From Acetobacterium woodii (GTDB lineage: Bacteria; Bacillota; Clostridia; Eubacteriales; Eubacteriaceae), in the NCBI GenBank assembly GCA_016213825.1, contig JACQZP010000030.1, forward strand, positions 1 to 64,000: a stretch of DNA of 64,000 nucleotides. The letters are read 5' to 3'. Below, in pieces: positions 56,825-64,000 of this stretch. A program made the position numbers and the translations under genes. Every line of letters begins with the position of its first letter. The first letter of the stretch is position 1. The notes beneath the pieces are model-generated. The model was not told where the DNA came from. It ran no database searches and was given only the letters and a program-made list of their open reading frames with translations.

Positions 56825-57058
56825 AATATTTTCCTCTTTTATAAATTTCATAGTATGCATATATGATTGATAAGATTATAACGTTCGCGTTTAAAAAAAG
56901 CAATACTTATATTAAAAAAATATTTTTGCGCTAGTTTAAACCACTGATTGCTACTTTCAAAGCAGTGGTTAGGGAAAACATCGGATAAGATTGCTCGATA
57001 TAATTCTAACTCTAAAGAAAAAGAGTTCGCATTGAAAGATCGGGAAGGAATTATTTAC

Positions 57059-57087
57059 TTGACAAAGAAAAAATTGAAGTGTATCAT
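57059..57087 (+). promoter_or_regulatory. Promoter of the SAM riboswitch-metH unit
   Basis: TTGACA (57059-57064) and TATCAT (57082-57087) with a 17-base spacer, ending 25 bases before the riboswitch. Confidence 0.85.
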
Positions 57088-57111
57088 GCACAAAAGCAAT
57101 TGAATATTTTA

Positions 57112-57204
57112 CCTATCCAGAGAGGTGGAGGGACAGGCCCTATGAAACCCGGCAACCAGCGCAAGCACGGTGCCAATACCAGCAAATTTATTTGCAATGA
57201 TGGG
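57112..57204 (+). promoter_or_regulatory. SAM-I (S-box) riboswitch
   Basis: The conserved S-box core is clear: CAGAGAGGTGGAGGGACAGG, then CCCTATGAAACCCGGCAACC, and GCACGGTGCCAATACCAGC. The closing helix P1 is CCTATC (57112-57117) with GATGGG (57199-57204). SAM binding favours the terminator that follows, shutting off metH when methionine and SAM are plentiful. Confidence 0.96.
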
Positions 57205-57220
57205 ATTAATGTAGATCATT

Positions 57221-57246
57221 AACCTCGTCATGGACGAGGTTTTTCT
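57221..57246 (+). terminator. Riboswitch-controlled terminator
   Basis: AACCTCGTC (57221-57229) pairs with GACGAGGTT around ATG-like bases, followed by five T. It is the expression platform of the SAM-I riboswitch. Confidence 0.92.
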
Positions 57247-57338
57247 TAGGTTTTAAACTTTTTTAATACCAGTTATTTGGGATAAATTGGGTAAATAGAA
57301 GTTAATACAAATTAATAGAATTAAAGGAGAACACACCA

Positions 57339-59705
57339 TTGAATATAAAAGAAATACTGAAAAATAAACGGCTTTATCTGGATGGAGCGATGGGCAGCCT
57401 GATTCAGAACCGCATTGAAACCATTGGGCCAGTACCGGAAGCTTTAAATATTAGCCATCCGGAGTTGATCAAAGAGATCCATCAATTATATATTGATGCC
57501 GGGGCAAATATCATCCTGTCCAATACCTTTGGGGTTAATGGCTACAAATTAAAAGACAGCGGCTACTCGGTGGAACAATTGGTCACGGCCGGGGTTAAGA
57601 ATGTCAAAGCATTGAATCCCGATTATACAGCCTTAGATGTGGGTCCGTTGGGAACTCTTATCGGTGCCCTGGGCGAAGTCTCCTTTGAAGAAGCGGTTGA
57701 TTTTTTTAAAGAAATTATCAGCGCCGGTGATAAGGCGGGTGCTGATTTAATCATCATTGAAACCATGACTGATATCTGTGAAGCCCGGGCAGCACTGATT
57801 GCGGCCAAAGAAGTGTCAGATTTACCGGTGATCGTTTCGATGACCTATCAGGAAAATAACCGAACCCTGACAGGCACTGATCCCCAAACCGTGGTTAACA
57901 TCCTTGAAGGCGTCGGCGCTGATGTCATTGGAATCAACTGTTCCACCGGCCCGGACGGCATGATGCCGATCATCGAAAAGCTGATTCAATACGCCAGCGT
58001 ACCGATTATGGTGGAACCCAACGCCGGGTTGCCTCGGATGGTCGATGGAAATACCATCTATGATATTGATGTTAACGTGTTTGTTGATTATATGGTGCAA
58101 ATAGCCGAAAAAGGCGCCTTGATTCTCGGTGGCTGTTGCGGGACAACCCCTGCTTTTATCGAAAAAATGAAGTTGGCCACCAAAAATTTGCCGCTTTATC
58201 AGGTGACTGACAAGGGTTATACAGCGGTATCCTCCAGTACTAAAACCATTATTCTGGGAGCGGATATTGATATTATTGGCGAGAGTATCAATCCCACCAC
58301 CAATCCAGTGCTTAAAGAATCTCTGCGTCGCGGGGAATTGACGGTGATCAGCCAACTGGCTACCGATCAGAAAAAAGACGGCGCTCATATTCTGGATATT
58401 AATTTAGGCTTGCCGGATATTGATGAAGTAAAAATGATGCGAGAAGCCGTGGATACAGTCAGCCGACTGGTTGACTGTCCATTACAGATTGATTCATCCA
58501 ATCCGGATGTCATAGAAGCGGTGCTGCGCAGTTATCCCGGGAAGGCGATTATTAATTCGGTTAATGGCAAGCAATCATCAATGGAAAAGATCTTTCCGAT
58601 TGCCAAAAAATACGGCGCCCTGGTGCTGGGGCTGACCATGGACGAGACGGGTATTCCGAGCCTGGCTAATGACCGTTTTGAAATAGCTAAAAAAATTATC
58701 GCAACTGGTGAATCCTATGGCATCAGCAAGAAAAATATTCTCATTGATGCTCTGGTGCTAACCGCTTCAGCCCAACAGGCGGAAGTTCGGGAAACCTTGA
58801 AAACACTCAAAAAATTGCGAGATGAGCTGGGAGTACCCACGGTGCTGGGCGTTTCTAATATTTCCTTTGGCTTGCCAAATCGGGAACTGCTAAACCGAAC
58901 CTTCTTAGGCCTGGCCCTGGAAGCCGGTCTGACAACCCCGATTATGAATCCCAGTGATCAGGAAATGATGGATACCATCAAAGCCTTCCGGGCATTGTGG
59001 GGATTAGACGGTCAATGTATTGCTTACGCCAATACCTATAAAGATAGCGGTTTAAATGAAGTTAAACCAGAAACGATTCGCGAAAACCCCAGCTTACGGG
59101 AGATTATTGAAGAAGGTCTCAGTGATCAGGCAGCCGAAGCCACAGCCGTGCTATTAAAAACCAGAGAACCCCTGGACATTGTCAATCATGAGATTGTCCC
59201 AGCTTTGGATGCCGTAGGCGATGCCTTCGAAACCGGAGAATGTTTTTTGCCACATCTGATTTTTGCCGCTGAAACCGCCCAAAAAGCTTTTGAAGTCATC
59301 AAGCAAACCATGCTCAAGGATGGCAAAGCCCAGGTTGTCAAAGGGAAAATCATTTTAGCCACGGTTGAGGGAGATGTTCACGATATTGGGAAAAATATTC
59401 TCAAGGTTATTCTGGAGAATTACGGCTATGAAATCTTCGATTTAGGCAAGGATGTCAAAGCTGAAACCATCATCCAGACCATCCAAAATGAGGATGTTAA
59501 ATTGGTGGGGCTCAGTGCCTTGATGACAACAACCGTAAAAAATATGGAAAAGATCATCAAAGAAATTAGAAGCAACTGTCCGAATGCCACCATTATGGTT
59601 GGCGGTGCGGTTTTAAATCCGGAATACGCCAAAACCATCGGCGCCGATTATTATGGCAAAGACGCTCGTGAAGGCGCCGGTATCGCTAAAAAAGTATTTG
59701 AATAG
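57339..59705 (+). CDS. metH: Cobalamin-dependent methionine synthase, short form
   Basis: This 788-residue protein transfers a methyl group from methyltetrahydrofolate through cobalamin to homocysteine. Modules in order: the homocysteine/zinc domain (1-290, with GINCSTGP and GGCCGTTP giving the three zinc cysteines), the pterin-binding domain (about 310-560), the cobalamin cap (about 570-665) and the B12 domain with GDVHDIGKN near 679 supplying the His ligand. The C-terminal SAM-reactivation domain of the 1200-residue enzyme is absent. The start is TTG 57339 with AAAGGAGAA upstream, behind the SAM riboswitch. Confidence 0.95.
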   Translation: MNIKEILKNKRLYLDGAMGSLIQNRIETIGPVPEALNISHPELIKEIHQLYIDAGANIILSNTFGVNGYKLKDSGYSVEQLVTAGVKNVKALNPDYTALDVGPLGTLIGALGEVSFEEAVDFFKEIISAGDKAGADLIIIETMTDICEARAALIAAKEVSDLPVIVSMTYQENNRTLTGTDPQTVVNILEGVGADVIGINCSTGPDGMMPIIEKLIQYASVPIMVEPNAGLPRMVDGNTIYDIDVNVFVDYMVQIAEKGALILGGCCGTTPAFIEKMKLATKNLPLYQVTDKGYTAVSSSTKTIILGADIDIIGESINPTTNPVLKESLRRGELTVISQLATDQKKDGAHILDINLGLPDIDEVKMMREAVDTVSRLVDCPLQIDSSNPDVIEAVLRSYPGKAIINSVNGKQSSMEKIFPIAKKYGALVLGLTMDETGIPSLANDRFEIAKKIIATGESYGISKKNILIDALVLTASAQQAEVRETLKTLKKLRDELGVPTVLGVSNISFGLPNRELLNRTFLGLALEAGLTTPIMNPSDQEMMDTIKAFRALWGLDGQCIAYANTYKDSGLNEVKPETIRENPSLREIIEEGLSDQAAEATAVLLKTREPLDIVNHEIVPALDAVGDAFETGECFLPHLIFAAETAQKAFEVIKQTMLKDGKAQVVKGKIILATVEGDVHDIGKNILKVILENYGYEIFDLGKDVKAETIIQTIQNEDVKLVGLSALMTTTVKNMEKIIKEIRSNCPNATIMVGGAVLNPEYAKTIGADYYGKDAREGAGIAKKVFE

Positions 59706-59729
59706 AAAAAATATTTGAATAAAATATAA

Positions 59730-59775
59730 AAAATAAACGGCTGAACCTACTTTTGGGTTTAGCCGTTTTAAAGTT
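59730..59775. terminator. Bidirectional terminator
   Basis: AAACGGCTGAACC pairs with GGTTTAGCCGTTT (one G-T pair), with A and T runs on both sides. The next 145 bases to the adenine deaminase stop hold nothing I can recognise. Confidence 0.88.
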
Positions 59776-59921
59776 AATATGATTGGACTGGCATACTTGA
59801 ATATCACCCGAAAGTCGGCCGAAATAGAAGTGAGTCTGATTTTAGCCGCTAATAATATTGGAATTTAACAGATTTAAGGTAATCCAGAGCAGCTGTTTCT
59901 TTGATTAAATTAGCAATCGGT

Positions 59922-61637
59922 TCAAGTTATAATTAATTGAAACGTATCCACATCAAACAATCCCATATCCGTTAAACGCAGGGACGGGATCACTGGCAAG
60001 GCCATAAAGGACAGGGTAATAAAGGGATCGACCCATGCTGGTACGCCGAGCTGATGGGCACATTCAATCAGTGAAGCCACTTTCTGCTGAACCAATTCAC
60101 CCGAATCAAGACTGATCAGTCCGGCCAGCGTCAATGGAACAGCGCCGATGATTTGGTGATTTGATACAACTACATAGCCACCGCCGATTTCAGCCAGATG
60201 ATTGACCGCCAACAGGATATCTTCATCATTATCACCAGCCACAATAATATTATGGGAATCATGGGCGACGGTGGTGGCAATGGCACCATTACGGATCCCA
60301 AAACCCTTAATGGCCGCCACGCCGACATTACCGGTATAGCGATGGCGTTCAATGACACAGAGCTTATTATAACTTTCATTGGGTACAAACAGACCGTCTT
60401 GTCCCGGCAGTGATTCAACCAGATGATGGGTTTCAATCTGATTAGGTACAATTTCGATGACATGGTCTTTTTCGTGAATTGGAAGTATTAATTTATCAGG
60501 AGTAAGCGCATGGACGTGAACCGAATTAAGAAGAACGGGATCAATCCGATAATGCGGTTTGCCCTCCCAGAGGGTGTCGTTAACCAAACCGCCATCTTTA
60601 TAAACCTGTTCAACGGTCATGGTTTCAAGATCCGAGAGAATTACCAGATCGGCCCGATATCCGGGTGCGATGGCACCAAGCTTTTTCAGCCCGTAGGCTT
60701 GGGCGGTATTAAGGGTCGCCATTTTGATGGCCTTAATGGGACCCAACCCTAGATCGATAGCCAGCTTGATATTCCAGCGGATATGTCCGTCCTGATGGAT
60801 ATCTTCCAGATGCTTGTCATCGGTACAGAAGAGAAATCGATCCAGCGGCAGTTCATGTTCAAGTAGACCATTCACAATGGTGGTGAGGTTTTTGGCAGCA
60901 GAACCTTCTCGAATGAGAATAAAAAATCCAGCCCTTAGTTTTTCAAGCGCCTCGGAAAAACTGGTGGATTCGTGTTCACTGTTAATACCAGCGCAGCCAT
61001 AGGCCTGGAGCGGTTTTCCCGAAAGCCCAGGAGCGTGGCCATCAGCCAATTTGTGGCGGCAAAGGGTCAGCTTATCAAGAATCACCGACTCGCCAGCCAA
61101 CACAGCGGGAAAACACATAACCTCACCCAATCCCAGAATCCGGGGATGATCCAGATAGGGTTGCATCGCGGCGGCGACAAATGATCCGGCACCGTTTGTT
61201 TCAAATGGGGTGGCCGGAACCGATGATGGCAGCATCACAAAGACATTTAAAGGAAGATGTTCACTGGCGGTAAGGATATAGTCCAGCCCGATTTTACCAG
61301 CCACATTGACAATCTCATGGGGATCGGCAATAATCGTCGTGGTGCCGGTAGGGACAATGGCTTTTGAAAGCTCAAAAGGGGTGACCATGGTGGATTCAAT
61401 ATGCATATGAGCATCAATAAATCCCGGCACAATATATTTTCCGCCGAGATCCACTTCTGCATTACCCTGATATGACCCGATGCCAGCGATGGTTCCATTG
61501 GAAATAGCCAGATCACCGACATTGATTTCTTCGGAAAATACGTTGAGAATCCTGCCATTTTTCAAAACGAGATCCGCTTTTTCAAAACCACTGGATATGG
61601 CAATATTTTTTTCGAGTAGTTCTTTATAGTTTCTCAT
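59922..61637 (-). CDS. ade: Adenine deaminase
   Basis: A 571-residue amidohydrolase that deaminates adenine to hypoxanthine. Typical motifs are PGFIDAHMHIESTM near 71 (metal His pair), ADPHEIVNV near 105 and FCTDDKHLEDI near 270. The C-terminal half (VAHDSHNIIVAGDN near 457) is characteristic of bacterial Ade and absent from other amidohydrolases. It is monocistronic; a typical ribosome site (GGCAGGAAC) precedes the ATG. Confidence 0.95.
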   Translation of the reverse strand: MRNYKELLEKNIAISSGFEKADLVLKNGRILNVFSEEINVGDLAISNGTIAGIGSYQGNAEVDLGGKYIVPGFIDAHMHIESTMVTPFELSKAIVPTGTTTIIADPHEIVNVAGKIGLDYILTASEHLPLNVFVMLPSSVPATPFETNGAGSFVAAAMQPYLDHPRILGLGEVMCFPAVLAGESVILDKLTLCRHKLADGHAPGLSGKPLQAYGCAGINSEHESTSFSEALEKLRAGFFILIREGSAAKNLTTIVNGLLEHELPLDRFLFCTDDKHLEDIHQDGHIRWNIKLAIDLGLGPIKAIKMATLNTAQAYGLKKLGAIAPGYRADLVILSDLETMTVEQVYKDGGLVNDTLWEGKPHYRIDPVLLNSVHVHALTPDKLILPIHEKDHVIEIVPNQIETHHLVESLPGQDGLFVPNESYNKLCVIERHRYTGNVGVAAIKGFGIRNGAIATTVAHDSHNIIVAGDNDEDILLAVNHLAEIGGGYVVVSNHQIIGAVPLTLAGLISLDSGELVQQKVASLIECAHQLGVPAWVDPFITLSFMALPVIPSLRLTDMGLFDVDTFQLIIT

Positions 61638-61856
61638 GTTCCTGCCTATCTAAAATTATAGAATTAAAATGGTATAATGCATAATTATATACTAGAATAT
61701 TCCCTTTTTTTACAAAAAAATGCAATTTTTATATGAATATGCTCAAAAAAGGGTTATAATGATAATTAGAACATGCATTTATCCCTGTACTTCAACTTAC
61801 TTATAAATTATAATAATTATAAAGTAAAAAGTAATTCTAAGAAAGTGGTGAACAAA

Positions 61857-62597
61857 ATGAAAAAATGGCGCTGCACAGTATGCAATTATGTACATGAAGG
61901 TGATACTCCTCCCGACAAATGCCCAATTTGCGGAGTGGGCCCGGATAAGTTTGTTTTAATCGAAGATACCGAAGTCATTGTTCCTAATAAAGAGAAAAAA
62001 TGGCGTTGTACCGTTTGTAATTATATCCATATAGGTGAAACACCACCAGATAAGTGCCCGATCTGCGGGGTGGGTCCAGAAAAATTTGTTCTAGTTGAAG
62101 AAGCCTCGGACGGTTTGTCCGATAAGAAAAGAGAGGCGCTGCAGACCTTATTATTTAATGTCAGCTACGGCTTATATATTATTTCATCGCTTAAAGATGA
62201 TAAGCTCAATGGCATGGTTTCCAATACCTTTATTCAGGTTACCAGCACCCCATTAAGAGCAAGCGTATGCTTGGGAAAAGGAACCCTGACATCTGAATAT
62301 GTGAGAGGATCCGGCGTGTTCGGTGTTTCGATTCTGGGAAAAGAAAATCATGATCTGATCAAACATTTTGGTTACCAAAGTGGACGCGACGTGGACAAGT
62401 TTAAAACACTCAGCTATGTAACCGGAGAAAAAACCGGCTGTCCTGGTTTATTGGAAACCCTGTGCTTTATTGAATGTGAAGTCGAACAAACCATTGATTT
62501 GGGAACCCACTACATGTTCATCGGCAAGGTTGTTGACGGGGACGGATTCAGCAAAGAAGAACCCATGACCTACGCTTATTACCACGCCACCCGATAG
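61857..62597 (+). CDS. Flavin reductase with two N-terminal rubredoxin domains
   Basis: A 246-residue protein. Two near-identical rubredoxin-like domains come first (about 2-38 and 44-82), each with CTVCNY and CPICGVGP, the four iron ligands in the short rubrerythrin-type spacing. Then comes an FMN-binding flavin reductase domain (about 88-246: VSYGLYIISSLKDDKLNG, TSTPLRASVCLGKGTLTSEYV). Such high-molecular-weight rubredoxins pass electrons to flavodiiron proteins or rubrerythrins in the oxygen defence of anaerobes. I start at ATG 61857 with AAAGTGGTG upstream. Confidence 0.92.
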   Translation: MKKWRCTVCNYVHEGDTPPDKCPICGVGPDKFVLIEDTEVIVPNKEKKWRCTVCNYIHIGETPPDKCPICGVGPEKFVLVEEASDGLSDKKREALQTLLFNVSYGLYIISSLKDDKLNGMVSNTFIQVTSTPLRASVCLGKGTLTSEYVRGSGVFGVSILGKENHDLIKHFGYQSGRDVDKFKTLSYVTGEKTGCPGLLETLCFIECEVEQTIDLGTHYMFIGKVVDGDGFSKEEPMTYAYYHATR

Positions 62598-62603
62598 TTA
62601 ATA

Positions 62604-62641
62604 CTAAAGCCCATGCGAAAAAAAACGCATGGGCTTTTTTT
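62604..62641. terminator. Bidirectional terminator
   Basis: AAAGCCCATGCG pairs with CGCATGGGCTTT around an A loop, with T runs on both sides; it touches the stop codon of the minus-strand DUF1611 gene. Confidence 0.92.
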
Positions 62642-63716
62642 AATTGGTGATCTTTTCTTTTAATTCAGGGAAAGCTTTTAAAACCGATTTAACCAATTTA
62701 TTACAACCGTAGGTCAAGGTATCGGTGGTTGGCAGATGGTATTCGTGTTCGTAGGTTTTGATGGTATCGTGAACTTCACTTTCGCTCATATCTTCATGAT
62801 TGAGGGTGATCGCAATAACCTTGGATTGGGAAAACTGTTCAAGAAGTTCAATTTCACTGGAGAGCGTTGGCATTTGCAGATAGTCAAAATCCACTCGACG
62901 TTTTCGTTTAGGTGGATGCTGAACAATGATGGCATCTGGTTTTCCGCCGCGGATAATAGCGCAGGAGCTGATAAAGGCTGGATGACTGAGTGCGCCCTGT
63001 CCTTCCAGGATAATGACATCAGGTTTTTCGTGAATATTTGCCTCGACCACCGCATTTTCCAATTCGCCAGTCATAAATTCAGAGGGAATCGCATCAAGGG
63101 CAATACCATATTTTTCGCCCTGAATCAATGAGGTTTGACCAGTGCCGATAAAACTGGCACGAAGTCCCCGTTCCTTCAGGGCCGCAATCAGCAACATTGC
63201 TGTAGTTCGCTTACCGACGGCACAATCGGTACCGAGAATGGCAATTTTAGGCGTTTTTACATTCAAAATATCCCCGGTAAAAAGATGGAGGTAGCGATTG
63301 GCAAGGGGCTTTCGGATATCATAAAGTTTAACCCGAAAACGCTTAGCTTGTTGTTTAAATTCAGAATCTTCGGAAATAAATTCATGGAGACCGTTGACAA
63401 TATCCATTCCCAAGGACATGGCCTTAAGAAAAATACGTCTTTCTTTGGTTGATAAAATCGCATCTTTTGGTGCAATGCCGTAAATAAAATATTTGGGCAC
63501 CTCGGCCAATTGATCCATGGCATCAGCTAAGTCGCGGTAGATCGGGATCCCATTTTCGACTCCCTCCAATACTTTTCCGGCATCCTGGCCTTCTTTTGAG
63601 CTGTCTATAACACATGTGATGTGGTATTTTTGAGAACGTCTGATTAAACCATTGGCAGTTTTTCCATCGGATTCACCAAATTGACCTTCACAGTAGAGTA
63701 AAGCTTTTTCTTTCAT
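62640..63716 (-). CDS. DUF1611 family P-loop protein
   Basis: A 358-residue protein of the DUF1611 family: an N-terminal Rossmann-like domain (1-130) and a C-terminal P-loop domain with Walker A GTDCAVGKRTT near 165 and a Walker B-like VIILEGQGALSH near 235. The family is found near amino-acid and dipeptide epimerases in other bacteria and may act as an amidase or ligase; its reaction is unsettled. I start at ATG 63716 with AAAGGAG upstream (a longish 11-base spacing); the longer frame to 63776 lacks a site. Confidence 0.85.
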   Translation of the reverse strand: MKEKALLYCEGQFGESDGKTANGLIRRSQKYHITCVIDSSKEGQDAGKVLEGVENGIPIYRDLADAMDQLAEVPKYFIYGIAPKDAILSTKERRIFLKAMSLGMDIVNGLHEFISEDSEFKQQAKRFRVKLYDIRKPLANRYLHLFTGDILNVKTPKIAILGTDCAVGKRTTAMLLIAALKERGLRASFIGTGQTSLIQGEKYGIALDAIPSEFMTGELENAVVEANIHEKPDVIILEGQGALSHPAFISSCAIIRGGKPDAIIVQHPPKRKRRVDFDYLQMPTLSSEIELLEQFSQSKVIAITLNHEDMSESEVHDTIKTYEHEYHLPTTDTLTYGCNKLVKSVLKAFPELKEKITN

Positions 63717-63958
63717 AGAGTATAATACTCCTTTCACGTGGACAAGAACAAGTTCTTTACAAGACAAACGATTCAATTAAATTAGATATAAAAATAAAGT
63801 TTGAGAATAAAGTGCGCTCGATAATCACTACATTAATGATACCACATAAAATGGCAAATAAACGTTTCCTTAAGAAAAACATGAAATAAGGAGGCATTAC
63901 CTAAGAAAACGATGACCGGAGTATGGGCAGTAGTGCTATAAAAAATCAGACTTTATGA

Positions 63959-63987
63959 TTGACATAAATTTTCCCAAATGATATATT
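63959..63987 (+). promoter_or_regulatory. Promoter near the end of the window
   Basis: TTGACA (63959-63964) and TATATT (63982-63987) with a 17-base spacer, so a new plus-strand transcript probably starts at the window edge. The rest of 63717-63958 holds no gene or structure I can recognise. Confidence 0.65.
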
Positions 63988-64000
63988 GAACATATATTCA

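Noticed and set aside
57059-57246. Cobalamin riboswitch before metH
   Set aside because: The S-box core is unmistakable and no cobalamin-box sequence is seen.
63929-63958. Tiny open frame of nine codons (MTGVWAVVL) after an AAGGAGG
   Set aside because: The ribosome site is about 20 bases away and there is no other support for a peptide.

Overview
The window looks like a stretch of chromosome from a low-GC, strictly anaerobic clostridial bacterium. An acetogen of the Eubacteriaceae, such as Acetobacterium, fits best, but this is inferred from gene content and no 16S gene is present. The clues are Firmicutes-style ribosomal operons with strong AAGGAGG ribosome binding sites, [FeFe]-hydrogenase maturases, a rubredoxin-flavin reductase, a corrinoid methionine synthase under a SAM riboswitch, and the anaerobe-type homocysteine synthesis genes.

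Layout. 1-1.6 kb: the end of tuf, a small conserved gene and a DegV protein. 1.6-17.4 kb: the merged S10, spc and alpha ribosomal super-operon (rpsJ to rplQ), including secY, adk, map, infA and rpoA. 17.5-22.1 kb: a mosaic repeat, the ECF-transporter energy module (ecfA1-ecfA2-ecfT), truA, then rplM-rpsI behind an L13-type leader. 22.2-27.9 kb: typA/bipA and several membrane or hydrolase genes. 28.1-31.3 kb: an unusual pair, a divergent YjbQ-fold protein with a charged tail followed by an 847-aa McrB-like AAA+ protein with no McrC partner. 31.4-34.1 kb: a CBS-pair protein divergent from the diadenylate cyclase genes cdaA-cdaR. 34.2-37.9 kb: serC-serA-DUF1015. 37.9-41.3 kb: an unidentified structured intergenic region with its own terminator, a tandem repeat, then a hydrogenase-system regulator, hydE and hydG. 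41.4-44.9 kb (minus strand): padR-DUF1700-DUF4097 and cardiolipin synthase. 45.0-52.2 kb: a raiA-motif RNA, hpf, a DUF5317 membrane protein, secA, and prfB with its programmed frameshift, flanked by two more mosaic repeats. 52.2-59.7 kb: the homocysteine synthesis trio (DUF39, NIL-ferredoxin, UPF0280), an FtsX-type ABC exporter with DUF4418 on the minus strand, and SAM riboswitch-metH. 59.9-63.7 kb: adenine deaminase, a double-rubredoxin flavin reductase and a DUF1611 protein.

How it works together. The first third is translation and secretion core. The 52-60 kb block gives a coherent route from sulfide and aspartate semialdehyde to homocysteine and then methionine. The 31-34 kb block makes, and probably senses, c-di-AMP. 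The most interesting unexplained items are the McrB-like/YjbQ-like pair, the family of at least five modular palindromic repeats whose internal blocks are rearranged between copies, the structured region before the hydrogenase maturation genes, and DUF1015 as a possible phosphoserine-related enzyme after serCA.
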